Assembly (NCBI RefSeq): GCF_024346975.1
Contig: NZ_AP024885.1
Coordinates: 310,001 to 374,000, forward strand
From: Vibrio neonatus
GTDB taxonomy: Bacteria; Pseudomonadota; Gammaproteobacteria; Enterobacterales; Vibrionaceae
Length of the DNA: 64,000 nucleotides
Reading direction: 5' to 3'
A program made the position numbers and the translations under genes. The stretch's first letter is position 1, and each line of letters starts with the position of its first letter. The notes under the pieces were generated by a model that ran no database searches, was not told the origin of the DNA, and saw only the letters and a list, made by a program, of their open reading frames with translations. This document shows positions 33,783 to 44,794 of the stretch, in pieces.

Positions 33783-36700
33783 TTGGCGTCATTCTCAGTT
33801 CGACTAGAGCGATTTTTTCTCTCGCTATTAGTGTTTATATTTGTATCTTTAGCGGTGCTTGTCACCGCTTTACGTATTGCTTTGCCTCGGTTAGATAACT
33901 ATCAACAGGAAATCGAAACTTGGGTAAACAAAGCGTCTGGCCTTAACTTCACTATCGGTGAGGTACATGGGTATTGGAAAAACACCCATCCATCTCTTTC
34001 TCTATCAGGCTTACAAGCAGACATTCCCAAGGGCGTAAAAGCCTTTTCTGTTGGGGAAGTTACCGCGGAATTTGATCTGGTTGATTCTCTATTAAACTTA
34101 CAGCCTAAGATCAGTGAATTAACCGTTAATGGACTGCATATTGATATCAGTGATATCGATCTATTCCACCGCAGTAATACAAATAGCGAGCCGCCAAAAG
34201 AGGGTGAGCAGCAACTTCTTAAAAATCTAGAAAACCTAATCCTGCGTCAGTTAAGTGAATTTTCACTCAAAGATTCTACCTTAGTATTTAAAGATGCTGC
34301 GGGAGATGTACGTGAAGTTGAAATAGAAAACCTTAACTGGCACAACAACGCCAATCGTCACCGTGCCGATGGGGTGATTAGTGTTAAAGACGTTCAGTTA
34401 AACAGCGTCAGCGTTATTGCTGATTTTACTGATAACGATGGCATTGCTGATATCAGTGGTGACTTTTACCTGCAAGGGAATAACTTCAACATTACCCCTT
34501 GGGTTTCCCCTTATTTAGCCGATGGTATTGTGGTAGAGAAGGGAAGAGTGAGCCTGAACACTTGGGTTTCTCTTAAAAATAACCAACCTATTGATGCTTA
34601 TCTGGAAATTTCTCCATCGCGTTTAGAGTGGAAAGACAAACATAACAAAAAGAACTCTATCTCCATCCAAGGCGGAGTGATGAAGCTAGATCCTACTGAC
34701 GATGGTTGGCAAGTGAATGGTCAAGATCTTGCGTTTCGCTCAAATGGCTCACAGTGGCCAGAGCTTAACTTTGCTTTGCAATGGGCGCCAGAGCAGTGGA
34801 AGCTCAATGTTAATCAGATAAAAATCGGTAGCTTAACACCGATATTAGATTTACTGCCGGATATGGAAAAAACGCAAGACTGGATCAATACCGTTCAACT
34901 TGGCGGTAAAGTGACGGATATGCGTGTTTCCATGGGCAAAGGCATAGAGACACTTCGCTATTCGGCCAAGCTTAAAGATGGACGCATGAAGCAATGGGAA
35001 TTGCTTCCTGGTTTCCATACTTTAGAAGCGCAAGTTTTTGGTCGCTCCGATCTGGCGAAAGCCAAAGTCACCATGGTTGATGACGTATTGCCCTATGGCG
35101 ATGTGTTTCAAGCGCCACTACGCATTCGTCAGGCCGAGCTTGATTTAGTTTGGCAATCCGATGATGACGGCTGGCGACTATGGTCAGATAAAGTCACCGC
35201 AGCGACACCTGATCTACAAGTGCTCGGTGCTTTTAAACTCGATTTCCCAAAAGATGCACCCACATTTTTGTCTTTTTACGCAGAAGCCGATTTGCTTAAC
35301 GCCGGTGAAACGTGGCGTTATTTGCCTACCTTAGCCTTAGGGCGTAGCTTGACCGATTACCTTTCAGCGGGTATTCAAGGCGGCACAGTAAAAACCGCTA
35401 AATTGCTTTGGTATGGTGAGCTTTCCAAGTTCCCATATCGTAAAAATGACGGTGTGTTTCAGGCTTGGGTTCCACTGCGAAAAACCAAATTTAGCTTTAG
35501 CACAGCATGGCCAGCATTAACCGATATGCAGCTTGATTTGCTATTTGAAAACGAGACCATGTTCTTAGATTCAAGAGATGCCAAACTGCTGAATATCCAC
35601 GCTGATCGCATCTCAGGTCAAATTCCTCAAATGCATGGTGATGGGCATATTGAACTGTTTGCCGCAGCTAAAGCAGAAGGCTCTGATGTTCGAGATTATA
35701 TGAGTGCCACACCTTTAGTTGGCTCGGTGGGGGCTGCGTTAACCACCATAGATATCAAAGGACAAGTTGACTCACAGTTCCAACTTTACATTCCATTTAG
35801 CGAAGGTGAAGACGCCAGAGCGTGGGGCTATGCCGACCTCAAAAATAACAATATCAATATTACTGCGCCGCCAATGATGCTGGAAAAAGCCACCGGTCGC
35901 ATTGAGTTTGATAATGATGTGGTGAGCACAGCAGGCTTAAAGGCGACTGTGCTAGATCAGCCTATTTCACTCGACTTTACCGGACAAAATGCCGAGGCAA
36001 GCTATGACACTCGTATTGATCTTATCGGTGACTGGCAGGTTGAACCTTTAGTGCCATATCTGGGTAAAACGTGGCTAGAGCCTATTTCAGGTAGAGCGCC
36101 ATGGAATATGGGAATCGATCTGCAAATCAATGATGTTGGCTTTACCTATCAGTTGGATGCCAAAGCAAACTTAACCTCTGTAGCCAGTAACTATCCAGCG
36201 CCAATGCAGAAAAAGAAAGGCGAGGTATGGCAAGCTCGCATGCAGGCATCAGGTAACCAAGAGTCGATTTCTGCCAGACTGCAACTGCCAAAAGCTAAGT
36301 TCCAAACTGAAATTGACATCACTCAGGGAAGACCAGTACTTAAAGCGACCAACACCATCATTGGTTCAGGCAGTTTTCGAGTCAGCCCCATTGTTGGGCA
36401 TCACGCCTCGTTGCGTTTACCTGAATTTGATCTCGACCAATGGATAGATGCATTAGATCGTTCTACCGTTGGGCCTAAGCCGATAGTCAGTGAGCTTAAT
36501 GCTCCAGAGTTTCCGGTTCCGCAACGCATACAAGTACAAACCACCAACCTTAAAGCGGGTGGTTTAGATTGGAATGATGTGGATTTGTTGGCACGTAATC
36601 GTGGCAATAAATGGGATTTCAACGTAGACAGTTCGCAGTTAAAAGGCAAAGCCGATTACGATGGAAAGCACCTAGGCGTGCATTTATCGAAACTGCAATT

Positions 36701-37661
36701 GTACTTAGCGGATCCTGAAAACCTCGTTGATGAGTCCATTATCGATGAAAAAGATCTTGAGAAAGAAAAAGACGGCAAGCCGTTAATTTCAGACTTTGAT
36801 AAAACCTTCTTTGCCAAAATGCCGAGCTTTGATTTACAAATCGATGATTTTTGGATGCAAGGTTATAAAGTAGGTAAGGTTGACGTGGTGATGAAACACG
36901 ATGGCGATCGCATTGTGTGGGACAAAGCCAATTTAACCAGTGGGCAATCGAGCTTATTAGCCAGCGGTTGGTGGAAGTTAACCGATAAAGACAGCACTAC
37001 CCATTTAAACTTTAATGCTAAAGGCGAAGATAACTCGGAAATCATGGCAAGATTTGGGGTGAACTCGGGCATTCAAAAAGCGCCATTTGAGTTTAACTCA
37101 TCTTTAGATTGGAAAGGTTCACCATGGAATATTCAGGTAGATACTCTCAATGGCACGCTAGACGCAGAATTTGGCCGTGGGGTGATTTCTGATGTTGGTG
37201 GCGCGGCTAAATTACTGGGTATGTTTAGCTTAGATTCCTTGATTCGACGCATGCAGTTAGACTTTAGCGATGTATTTGATGATGGTTTAGCTTTTGATTC
37301 TATCGAAGGTAAAGGCAAGGTCGAAAATGGCATATTTGTCACTAACGATCTACAAATGGATTCGATCTCCGGCGATATGACCATTCGTGGTCTAGCGAAT
37401 TTGAATACTCAAATGGTGGATGCGGAAGTGACCTTTAAACCTGACGTCACTTCAGGTATTCCAATGCTGACCGCCTTTGCAGTAGCGCCACAAACCGCGC
37501 TATATGTATTGGCTATCAGTACTGTAGTGGCTCCGGTAATTGAAGTTATTACTCAGGTCACTTATGAAATCAAAGGGCCGATGAACGCACCGAAAGTACG
37601 AGAAAAATCGCGTCGTAAGGGAGACTACGAAGTACCTAAGAAACTTCGCTCTGAGTCATAG
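33783..37661 (+). CDS. yhdP: AsmA-like envelope protein YhdP
   Basis: A 1292-residue protein with one N-terminal membrane helix (about 12-32) and a very long periplasmic beta-rich body of the AsmA/TamB type, ending with a C-terminal AsmA-like segment (about 1130-1270). In E. coli YhdP helps carry phospholipids to the outer membrane, with overlapping roles for TamB and YdbH. The only start codon in frame after the stop at 33768 is TTG at 33783, giving MASFSVRLERF. It follows rng in the same direction, as in enterics. Confidence 0.93.
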   Translation: MASFSVRLERFFLSLLVFIFVSLAVLVTALRIALPRLDNYQQEIETWVNKASGLNFTIGEVHGYWKNTHPSLSLSGLQADIPKGVKAFSVGEVTAEFDLVDSLLNLQPKISELTVNGLHIDISDIDLFHRSNTNSEPPKEGEQQLLKNLENLILRQLSEFSLKDSTLVFKDAAGDVREVEIENLNWHNNANRHRADGVISVKDVQLNSVSVIADFTDNDGIADISGDFYLQGNNFNITPWVSPYLADGIVVEKGRVSLNTWVSLKNNQPIDAYLEISPSRLEWKDKHNKKNSISIQGGVMKLDPTDDGWQVNGQDLAFRSNGSQWPELNFALQWAPEQWKLNVNQIKIGSLTPILDLLPDMEKTQDWINTVQLGGKVTDMRVSMGKGIETLRYSAKLKDGRMKQWELLPGFHTLEAQVFGRSDLAKAKVTMVDDVLPYGDVFQAPLRIRQAELDLVWQSDDDGWRLWSDKVTAATPDLQVLGAFKLDFPKDAPTFLSFYAEADLLNAGETWRYLPTLALGRSLTDYLSAGIQGGTVKTAKLLWYGELSKFPYRKNDGVFQAWVPLRKTKFSFSTAWPALTDMQLDLLFENETMFLDSRDAKLLNIHADRISGQIPQMHGDGHIELFAAAKAEGSDVRDYMSATPLVGSVGAALTTIDIKGQVDSQFQLYIPFSEGEDARAWGYADLKNNNINITAPPMMLEKATGRIEFDNDVVSTAGLKATVLDQPISLDFTGQNAEASYDTRIDLIGDWQVEPLVPYLGKTWLEPISGRAPWNMGIDLQINDVGFTYQLDAKANLTSVASNYPAPMQKKKGEVWQARMQASGNQESISARLQLPKAKFQTEIDITQGRPVLKATNTIIGSGSFRVSPIVGHHASLRLPEFDLDQWIDALDRSTVGPKPIVSELNAPEFPVPQRIQVQTTNLKAGGLDWNDVDLLARNRGNKWDFNVDSSQLKGKADYDGKHLGVHLSKLQLYLADPENLVDESIIDEKDLEKEKDGKPLISDFDKTFFAKMPSFDLQIDDFWMQGYKVGKVDVVMKHDGDRIVWDKANLTSGQSSLLASGWWKLTDKDSTTHLNFNAKGEDNSEIMARFGVNSGIQKAPFEFNSSLDWKGSPWNIQVDTLNGTLDAEFGRGVISDVGGAAKLLGMFSLDSLIRRMQLDFSDVFDDGLAFDSIEGKGKVENGIFVTNDLQMDSISGDMTIRGLANLNTQMVDAEVTFKPDVTSGIPMLTAFAVAPQTALYVLAISTVVAPVIEVITQVTYEIKGPMNAPKVREKSRRKGDYEVPKKLRSES

Positions 37662-37672
37662 GGAAGCCACAT

Positions 37673-38515
37673 ATGCAGCAACAAGTAACAGTCGGTTTAG
37701 TGCAGATGACATCAACTAGTGATGTCACGCAAAACTATCAATACATTGAACAGCAGGTGAGAGAATTAGCTACGCAGCAGTGTCAGTTAATTATTATGCC
37801 AGAAAATTGCTTACTGTTTGATAATGCTGAAGGTTATCAAAAGCTTGCAGAAGAGCTGGATTCGGGGCCAATTCAGAGTCAAATAGCTAAACTGGCCAAA
37901 GAGTTGGCGGTTTGGATTGTCATCGGCTCTTTTCCTATTCGAGCGCCAAAAGGTAAACTCTACTCCACAAGTTTAGTGTTTAGCGAGCAAGGTGAGTTAG
38001 TTGCCGATTACGCCAAAATGCATCTATTTGATGTCGAAGTGGCTGATGGGCATGGTAGCTATCGCGAATCGGATTGCTTTGCGCACGGCACTGCGCCAAA
38101 GATAGCGCAGACGCCTTTCGCTAACCTTGGCTTATCGATTTGTTATGACTTACGATTCGCTAATCTGTATAACGTTTTGCGTGACGGTGGTGCAAATATT
38201 TTACTGGTACCTGCCGCTTTTACTGCGGTGACGGGCGAGGCACACTGGGAAGCTCTGCTTCGTGCAAGAGCTATTGAAAACCAAGCTTGGGTGATTGGCG
38301 TCGGTCAATGTGGACAGCATTCTGCCAGCAGACAAACTTGGGGCCATTCTATGGTGATAGACCCTTGGGGTAAGGTCATCACTTGCGCGGCAATGACACC
38401 CTGCAATTTAGTGGCTGATATTGAATTACATCAAGTGGAGCAAGTTCGTAAGGCGATGCCTGTTGCTGCACATCAAAAATTTTTTAGCCTCATCATTGAT
38501 GAGGAAAATGAGTAA
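37673..38515 (+). CDS. Carbon-nitrogen hydrolase (Nit1-type amidase)
   Basis: This 280-residue nitrilase-superfamily enzyme has the full catalytic triad: Glu44 (MPENCLL), Lys115 (YAKMHLFD) and Cys157 (LSICYDLRF). The sequence resembles the Nit1/deaminated-glutathione amidase group, which repairs deaminated glutathione; the exact substrate is inferred. The gene lies between yhdP and tldD, 12 bp and 3 bp away, and is probably cotranscribed with them. Confidence 0.9.
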   Translation: MQQQVTVGLVQMTSTSDVTQNYQYIEQQVRELATQQCQLIIMPENCLLFDNAEGYQKLAEELDSGPIQSQIAKLAKELAVWIVIGSFPIRAPKGKLYSTSLVFSEQGELVADYAKMHLFDVEVADGHGSYRESDCFAHGTAPKIAQTPFANLGLSICYDLRFANLYNVLRDGGANILLVPAAFTAVTGEAHWEALLRARAIENQAWVIGVGQCGQHSASRQTWGHSMVIDPWGKVITCAAMTPCNLVADIELHQVEQVRKAMPVAAHQKFFSLIIDEENE

Positions 38516-38518
38516 ATT

Positions 38519-39964
38519 ATGACAATTGAAACAGTAGAAAAAGAGCTGTTGGCTCCAAGTGGCCTAACAGATCAAGATGTGGAGCGTACTCTTTCTTTGA
38601 TTGCCGCTCGTGATATCGATTATGCGGATGTTTACTTTCAAGCGAGCTGGCACGAAACCTTAGTTTTAGAAGACAGCATCATCAAGGATGGGTCATTTAA
38701 TATCGACCGTGGTGTGGGTGTTAGGGCGATCAGTGGTGAGAAAACAGGTTTTGCTTATTCAGATCAGATTCAAGCTGACAGTTTAAAACAATCGGCAATT
38801 GCCGCTCGAGGCATTGCAAAGCAAGGACAAACGGCTCAGGTTCAAACCTTCTCTCGTCATAACTCAAGCAAAATTTATTCAAGTGTTAACCCGCTACAGA
38901 GCCTTGAAAAGCAACAGAAAATCGACCTGCTTAAAGAGCTTGATATGTACATTCGTATTAAAGAGCCTTTGGTGAGCGAAGTGAACATCAGTTTAAGTGG
39001 TGTGTATGAGCAAGTGCTTGTTGCCGCTACAGACGGCACTTACGCTACCGATATTCGTCCATTGGTACGTTTGTCTATCAGCGTGTTAGCACAACGTGGC
39101 GATCGCCGTGAGCGTGGTTCTTCAGGCGGCGGTGGTCGTTACGATTACCAAAGATTCTTAGCGATGGATGGCAGCAAAACTGTGGCTATGCACTTTGCCG
39201 ATGAAGCGATTCGTTTAGCTTTAGTAAACCTTGAATCTGACGCGGCACCTGCGGGCGCAATGCCGGTTGTATTAGGCGCAGGTTGGCCGGGCGTATTGCT
39301 ACATGAAGCGGTAGGTCATGGTTTAGAAGGCGACTTTAACCGTAAGCAATCCTCAGTATTTTCTGGAAAAGTGGGTGACAAAGTCACTTCCGATCTTTGT
39401 ACCATTGTCGATGACGGCACTATGGTGGATCGCCGTGGTTCGTTAAATATTGATGATGAAGGGGTTGATGGTCAATACAACACCTTAATTGAAAATGGCG
39501 TCCTTAAAGGCTACATGCAAGATAAAATGAATGCGCGTCTTATGGGTGTGGCACCCACGGGTAATGGCCGTCGTGAATCATTTGCGCACTTACCTATGCC
39601 TCGTATGACTAATACTTATATGTTGCCGGGTCAACATACGCCTGAAGAGATCATTTCAACCGTCAAAAAAGGTATCTATGCACCAAGCTTTGCCGGCGGT
39701 CAGGTTGATATCACTTCGGGTAAGTTTGTGTTCTCAACTTCAGAAGCATACCTTATTGAAAACGGTAAAATCACTCGTCCAGTAAAAGATGCAACTTTAA
39801 TTGGCTCTGGTATCGAAGCGATGCAGCAGGTATCGATGATAGGTAATGATTTACAAATCGATCAGGGTGTTGGCGTGTGTGGTAAAGCGGGACAAAGCGT
39901 TCCTGTTGGTGTAGGTCAACCAACGGTTAAACTTGAAACTATCACTGTCGGTGGTACAGAGTAA
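38519..39964 (+). CDS. tldD: Metalloprotease subunit TldD
   Basis: This 481-residue subunit pairs with TldE (PmbA) to form a heterodimeric zinc metalloprotease that processes microcin precursors and degrades unfolded peptides. The zinc motif HEAVGH (residues 262-267) is visible in [15 protein letters not shown]. The C-terminal region [18 protein letters not shown] is typical. Its partner pmbA lies downstream with darP on the opposite strand between them. Confidence 0.97.
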   Translation: MTIETVEKELLAPSGLTDQDVERTLSLIAARDIDYADVYFQASWHETLVLEDSIIKDGSFNIDRGVGVRAISGEKTGFAYSDQIQADSLKQSAIAARGIAKQGQTAQVQTFSRHNSSKIYSSVNPLQSLEKQQKIDLLKELDMYIRIKEPLVSEVNISLSGVYEQVLVAATDGTYATDIRPLVRLSISVLAQRGDRRERGSSGGGGRYDYQRFLAMDGSKTVAMHFADEAIRLALVNLESDAAPAGAMPVVLGAGWPGVLLHEAVGHGLEGDFNRKQSSVFSGKVGDKVTSDLCTIVDDGTMVDRRGSLNIDDEGVDGQYNTLIENGVLKGYMQDKMNARLMGVAPTGNGRRESFAHLPMPRMTNTYMLPGQHTPEEIISTVKKGIYAPSFAGGQVDITSGKFVFSTSEAYLIENGKITRPVKDATLIGSGIEAMQQVSMIGNDLQIDQGVGVCGKAGQSVPVGVGQPTVKLETITVGGTE

Positions 39965-39972
39965 GCGGCACA

Positions 39973-40014
39973 TACACACTGTAATGATAGGAAAGCCTAT
40001 CATTACAGTGTGTA
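39973..40014. other. Long stem-loop between tldD and darP
   Basis: A 19-bp perfect stem, TACACACTGTAATGATAGG (39973-39991) with its complement (39996-40014), closes a 4-base loop between two convergent genes. It lacks a T-run on either strand, so it may stabilise both 3' ends rather than terminate in the classical way. Confidence 0.6.
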
Positions 40015-40026
40015 CAATAAAGCGAT

Positions 40027-40551
40027 TTAAGCTTCGCTGTTCAGATCTTTTAAGATCTGGAAAATCTCACGATATGCTTTAGGCGGCTTACTGGCTGCCT
40101 TTTCTTTATTTGCTTGGCGAGCTAATTGGCGTAGACGTTGTCTATCCGCTTCTGGGTATAAGTTAAGCACTTCTTCAATTGCAGAGTCACCTTCAGCGAC
40201 AACGCGATCACGCAATACTTCCAGTTTATGCAATTCAGCCGAAGCTTGAGAGTGCTTGTTACGATGCTTATCGAGCGCAGCTTGAATTGGCTCAATCTCA
40301 ATTTGACGCATTACTTTACCAATGTATTGCAGTTGACGGCGTCTCGCTTCGTTTTTAAAGCGTTGCGCATCTTTAATAGCATCAGCAAGATCTTCTGGTA
40401 ACGGGAATTTATCCAGTACACCAGGCTTTAGCGCCACAAGCTCTTCGCCAAGTTTTTGCAAGGCTTCCATGTCTTGCTTCATTTCGGTTTTACTTACCCA
40501 AATGATTTCTTCTTCCTCTTCCCAAGGGGCTTTCTGGTTTTTTCTGGCCAT
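40027..40551 (-). CDS. darP: Ribosome biogenesis factor DarP (YjgA)
   Basis: A 174-residue, highly charged, helical protein of the YjgA/DarP family, which binds the 50S subunit and helps late assembly of the peptidyl transferase centre. Visible family segments are [20 protein letters not shown] and QFIGKV-like [20 protein letters not shown]. It lies on the minus strand between tldD and pmbA and is divergent from pmbA. Confidence 0.93.
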   Translation of the reverse strand: MARKNQKAPWEEEEEIIWVSKTEMKQDMEALQKLGEELVALKPGVLDKFPLPEDLADAIKDAQRFKNEARRRQLQYIGKVMRQIEIEPIQAALDKHRNKHSQASAELHKLEVLRDRVVAEGDSAIEEVLNLYPEADRQRLRQLARQANKEKAASKPPKAYREIFQILKDLNSEA

Positions 40552-40681
40552 AATTTGCTCTTAGTTACTCAATTCTGAATGCGTATTACGCATAATTTCC
40601 GTTATTTTAACAAACAAATTGGGGAGAATGGGAAAAGCTTGGTATTCTAAACACAATTGCCTGCAAATAATTGATTTAACT

Positions 40682-42025
40682 ATGGACGCTAGACAACAAA
40701 TTGCCCAACAAAAAGTAGAATTAGAAGAAGCGGTTGCTAAAGCCCTAGCGTTGGCGTCTGCCAAAGCCGATGGTGCTGAGGTAGCGATCAATAAATCTAC
40801 TGGTCTGAGTGTATCCACTCGCATGTGTGAAGTAGAGAATGTCGAGTTTAATAGCGACGGCGCTCTAGGTATCACAGTTTACCGAGGCCAAAGAAAGGGA
40901 AGTGCATCCACTTCCGATCTCAGTGAAAAAGCAATAGCACAAACGGTTGCTGCTGCTTTAGACATAGCCAAGTACACTTCTGAAGATCCTTGCGCCGGCC
41001 CTGCACCTGCTGAGTTGATGGTTAAAGAAGTGAAAGATCTGGATCTTTTCCATCCTGATGAGCCAAACCCTGATCATGTTGCGAAAATTGCTATTGAAGC
41101 GGAACAAGCCGCTTTGGCGTACAGCGATAAGATCAAACAAAGTGATGGTGCAAGCTATGATTCTCACTATGGCATTCGTGTTTACGGTAACTCACATGGC
41201 GTGCTAGCCAGTTATCCATCAAGCCGTCATAGCGTTAGCTGTAGCGTCATTGGCTCGGGTGCAAATGGCGATATGGAACGCAATTATAGTTATAGCGTTG
41301 CCCGCAGAGCAGAAGATCTTTGGTCTGCGAAAGAAGTCGGTTTAAAAGCGGCACAAAGAACCATACAGAGCTTAGATGCTCGACGTATTGCTACTGGTGA
41401 GTATCCAGTGATGTTTGCCGCTGAGGTGGCTACAGGGCTAATGGGGCACTTAATTGGTGCTATTAGCGGTGGCAGTCTTTACCGTAAATCCTCTTTTTTA
41501 CTTGATCACCTTGGAAAGCAAATCCTGCCAGATTGGTTCAATGTGAACGAAAAGCCACATATTCTGCGAGGCTTAGCCTCTACGCCATTTGATAGCGAAG
41601 GTGTGGCGACTAAAGACTACGACATCATCACCGATGGCAAGTTGGCAACTTACTTGCTGACCAGTTATGCCGCTCGCAAGTTGGGGATGACGGCCACAGG
41701 ACACGCTGGTGGTATTCACAACTGGTTTGTTCAATCTACCGGACAAGATTACCAAGCCATGCTCAAAGAGCTAGGTACTGGCTTTTTAGTGACTGAATTA
41801 ATGGGTCAGGGCGTGAATGGCGTTACCGGTGATTATTCACGTGGCGCAGCTGGATTTTGGGTAGAAAATGGGGTGATTCAATACCCAGTTTCAGAAGTGA
41901 CTGTTGCGGGCAATCTTAAAGATATGTTCCAACGAATTGTGGCGGTAGGCAATGATGTTGAAACTCGCTCACAAATTCAAACTGGTTCTATGCTGATTGA
42001 ATCGATGAAAGTTGCGGGTGTTTAA
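40682..42025 (+). CDS. pmbA: Metalloprotease subunit TldE (PmbA)
   Basis: This 447-residue partner of TldD lacks its own zinc motif and shapes the substrate site of the dimer. It aligns well with E. coli PmbA from [13 protein letters not shown] onwards; the segments [17 protein letters not shown] and STPFDSEGV are characteristic. Upstream ATG 40619 would add 21 residues absent in E. coli, so 40682 is chosen though its ribosome-binding site is weak. Confidence 0.95.
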   Translation: MDARQQIAQQKVELEEAVAKALALASAKADGAEVAINKSTGLSVSTRMCEVENVEFNSDGALGITVYRGQRKGSASTSDLSEKAIAQTVAAALDIAKYTSEDPCAGPAPAELMVKEVKDLDLFHPDEPNPDHVAKIAIEAEQAALAYSDKIKQSDGASYDSHYGIRVYGNSHGVLASYPSSRHSVSCSVIGSGANGDMERNYSYSVARRAEDLWSAKEVGLKAAQRTIQSLDARRIATGEYPVMFAAEVATGLMGHLIGAISGGSLYRKSSFLLDHLGKQILPDWFNVNEKPHILRGLASTPFDSEGVATKDYDIITDGKLATYLLTSYAARKLGMTATGHAGGIHNWFVQSTGQDYQAMLKELGTGFLVTELMGQGVNGVTGDYSRGAAGFWVENGVIQYPVSEVTVAGNLKDMFQRIVAVGNDVETRSQIQTGSMLIESMKVAGV

Positions 42026-42049
42026 CCTCTATCCACCTTTGTAGTTATT

Positions 42050-42080
42050 AAAAAAACGAGCTGAAAAGCTCGTTTTTTTA
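42050..42080. terminator. Bidirectional terminator between pmbA and mgtE
   Basis: A 13-bp stem (42050-42062 with 42067-42079) with GC core CGAGCT and GAAA loop is flanked by A-run and T-run, so it works in both directions for these convergent genes. Confidence 0.92.
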
Positions 42081-42117
42081 TGTTGGTTAGTTCGAATACT
42101 TAGCTAGCGAAAAGTAC

Positions 42118-43476
42118 CTAGAGTAAGAAAATCGTCGCCAGCCCTAAAAAGACCGATAAACCAATCACATCTGTAATGGTGGTCAACGCCATACCGCCTG
42201 CCAATGCAGGATCTATGTTCATTTTCTTCAATATAATCGGAATGGTAACCCCAGCAACCCCAGCCACAAACAAGTTGGTGAGCATTGCGGCAGAGATAAT
42301 AAAGCCGAGCATCCAATCGTGTTTCCAGAACACGACAATCGCACCAATAATTAACGCCCAAAGCACGCCATTTAAGAAGCCGATAGCCGCTTCTTTCATT
42401 AGTAGTTCTTTGCGGTTACTGTCACCGATATAGCCCAGAGCCAAGCCACGAATCACCAAGGCCACAGTCTGGTTACCGGCTACGCCGCCCATGGAAGGTA
42501 CTATGGTCATCAACACAGCGATAGCCGCCATTTGTTCTAAGGTGGCTTCAAACATGTTGGACACAGAAGCGGCTGCTAGAGCGGCCAGTACATTGACGCC
42601 TAACCAGACACTCCGGCGACGCGCTGATTTGACTACTGGTGCAAAGGTATCTTCGTCATCATCAAGACCGGCTAAGCTCATCATGGAGTGCTCAGCATCT
42701 TCCCTAATGATATCAACCACATCATCAATGGTAATACGTCCGACTAAGTGTTGGTTTTGGTCAACAACCGGCGCGGATACCCAGTTTCTACGTTCAAATA
42801 AGCTTGCCACATCCGTATCGCTAAGATCCACAGCGATAGCCTCATCAGCGTGAGTCATGACTTCTGCAACGGGTACATCAGGTTGTGTGGTTAGCAGGGT
42901 AGTGAGTGACAGATTGCCAATTAAACGGTCGTCGTCGTCAATTACATACAGGGTATCGGTGGCTTCAGGCAGTTCACCTTTCATTCGCATATAACGAAGT
43001 ACAACATCAATATCAACATCGCCACGTATGGTGGTGACGTCGGTATTCATTATTCCGCCAGCGGTGTCTTCTGGATAGGAGAGAGCGGTTTCGACACGTA
43101 GTCGATCCGCAGAGTCCATTTGGCTTAGGACTTCCTGTGATACGTTATTAGGTAAGCTTCGAAGAACGTAGGCAACGTCATCGGTATCCATGCCTTCGGT
43201 CGCTTCTGCCAGCTTACCGGGAGCCATTTTGGATACTAGGTTATCTTTGACGTCTTCACTTAGCTCATCAAGAATTTCACCGTAATCTTCTGGATCGGTG
43301 AGTTGCCATAATACTTCACGGCTTTTTCTTGGCGAGGCTTCAAGAAGGTGGGCAATATCTTCTGGCTCCATTGATTGGAGCTGACGTCTAACGAAGACAA
43401 AGCGGCCATTATCCAGCGCATCACTTACTTCCTGAAGCGTTTGGTGGGCCTGATCAAACTCGATCTGTTCCGCCAT
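42118..43476 (-). CDS. mgtE: Magnesium transporter MgtE
   Basis: This 452-residue inner-membrane Mg2+ channel has a cytoplasmic N-domain (about 1-130), two CBS domains (about 135-255) that sense Mg2+, and a C-terminal membrane domain with about five helices. The pore-region motif VPSMGGVAGNQT is conserved. It is transcribed alone; the 175-bp leader separates it from npr. Confidence 0.96.
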   Translation of the reverse strand: MAEQIEFDQAHQTLQEVSDALDNGRFVFVRRQLQSMEPEDIAHLLEASPRKSREVLWQLTDPEDYGEILDELSEDVKDNLVSKMAPGKLAEATEGMDTDDVAYVLRSLPNNVSQEVLSQMDSADRLRVETALSYPEDTAGGIMNTDVTTIRGDVDIDVVLRYMRMKGELPEATDTLYVIDDDDRLIGNLSLTTLLTTQPDVPVAEVMTHADEAIAVDLSDTDVASLFERRNWVSAPVVDQNQHLVGRITIDDVVDIIREDAEHSMMSLAGLDDDEDTFAPVVKSARRRSVWLGVNVLAALAAASVSNMFEATLEQMAAIAVLMTIVPSMGGVAGNQTVALVIRGLALGYIGDSNRKELLMKEAAIGFLNGVLWALIIGAIVVFWKHDWMLGFIISAAMLTNLFVAGVAGVTIPIILKKMNIDPALAGGMALTTITDVIGLSVFLGLATIFLL

Positions 43477-43651
43477 TATTTGCCTCCATTAGGTGTGTAC
43501 ACTAAATAAATTGATAGAAGGATATTAGCCTATTTTATTCAAGGGGTTAATAAGTTCTTAAATCTAAAACGAATATTTTAATAGACTGGGTGAAAATTAT
43601 ACCAATCATACTAACCAAGCTAGAATGAGCAGTTATTTAGTACGATTAGCA

Positions 43652-43924
43652 TTATTCATCTTCTTCGAATTTTTCTTCGATGAGAGCGCACACCGCTTGT
43701 AGAGCCTGTGGTGCTTGTTTGCCGTTGGCGGTCACTGTGACGTATTCACCCTGTGCAGATTCGAGCATAAGTAGTGCCATTACGCTATCCGCGTCAGCAC
43801 TATTACCATCATTACTGACGGTAACTTTAGCATCAAAGCTTTGGGCTAATTCGACAAGTTTTACCGCCGCGCGTGCATGCAATCCCAGTTTATTAATGAT
43901 GAGTAAGCGACGAGATTGGATCAC
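43652..43924 (-). CDS. ptsO: Nitrogen-PTS phosphocarrier protein Npr
   Basis: A 90-residue HPr-like protein. His16 in [10 protein letters not shown] is the phosphorylation site. It passes phosphate from EI-Ntr to EIIA-Ntr (PtsN), a regulatory system affecting potassium, nitrogen and envelope balance. The ATG overlaps the stop of rapZ (ATGA), and it ends the rpoN-hpf-ptsN-rapZ-npr cluster. Confidence 0.95.
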   Translation of the reverse strand: MIQSRRLLIINKLGLHARAAVKLVELAQSFDAKVTVSNDGNSADADSVMALLMLESAQGEYVTVTANGKQAPQALQAVCALIEEKFEEDE

Positions 43925-44790
43925 TTTTGTTGCTCTAATTGATTGTGACGAATAAGCACTTGTTGCCCTTGTGCAAGGAAGTATTCACCAATTTGCTGAG
44001 TAAGAAATACCGAGCGGTGCTTGCCACCAGTACAGCCAATCGCAACCGTAAGGTAGCTACGATTGTTTTTTTCTAGAGCCGGAAGCCAGCGTTCAATAAA
44101 TGCTTGGATTTGCTCTTTTAGCTCAACCACATCGTCAAAGCCGTACAGGTAATCACAAATAGGCTTATCTAAACCAGTTAAAGGTCTTAGACTGGGTTCC
44201 CAGTGTGGATTCGGCAGAAAGCGAACATCAAACACATAGTCAACATCAGAGGGCAGACCGTATTTGAAGCCAAAGGATTGAAAGACCATGACCAACTCTT
44301 GCCCATCACGACCTAAGATGCGCTTTCTCACCATTTCGCTGAGTTCGTGAATGGAGAGCTTACTGCTGTCTATGACCAGATCGGCTCGTTCTTTTAATGC
44401 AGACAGTAAGATTTTTTCTTCTACAATGGCTTGCTGAAGGGAGCGTGAGTCTTTGATTAATGAGAGAGGGTGGATGCGTCGGGTTTCGCTATAGCGCTTA
44501 ATGAGGGTTTCTTCGTTTGCTTCAAGATAAAGAACCGTCACTTGAACAGAATCATCTAGCGTCGTGAGTACCGCTGTGACTTGCTTTGGGTTACTCGGTA
44601 AGTTACGAATATCAATACTCACCGCAACTTTGGTTTGTTTGGGGCTTAGACCGTCGACAAAAGAGCTAAGCAAAGCCACTGGAAGGTTATCGACACAATA
44701 GTAGCCAATGTCTTCTAAGGCACGTAGCGCGACACTTTTTCCGCCACCGGAATTACCACTAACAACTACAAGCTGGCGAGGTTCAGACAT
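43921..44790 (-). CDS. rapZ: RNase adapter protein RapZ
   Basis: This 289-residue P-loop protein has Walker A GNSGGGKS (residues 12-19) and the C-terminal domain with [10 protein letters not shown] near residue 253. In E. coli RapZ senses glucosamine-6-phosphate and guides RNase E to GlmZ sRNA, controlling GlmS. A longer start at 44826 overlaps ptsN; ATG 44790 gives the usual MSEPRQL start with a purine-rich site upstream. Confidence 0.95.
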   Translation of the reverse strand: MSEPRQLVVVSGNSGGGKSVALRALEDIGYYCVDNLPVALLSSFVDGLSPKQTKVAVSIDIRNLPSNPKQVTAVLTTLDDSVQVTVLYLEANEETLIKRYSETRRIHPLSLIKDSRSLQQAIVEEKILLSALKERADLVIDSSKLSIHELSEMVRKRILGRDGQELVMVFQSFGFKYGLPSDVDYVFDVRFLPNPHWEPSLRPLTGLDKPICDYLYGFDDVVELKEQIQAFIERWLPALEKNNRSYLTVAIGCTGGKHRSVFLTQQIGEYFLAQGQQVLIRHNQLEQQK

Positions 44791-44794
44791 TCTT

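Noticed and set aside
43477..43651. Mg2+ riboswitch before mgtE or repeat element after npr
   Set aside because: No recognisable M-box structure; the gap has only short imperfect repeats.
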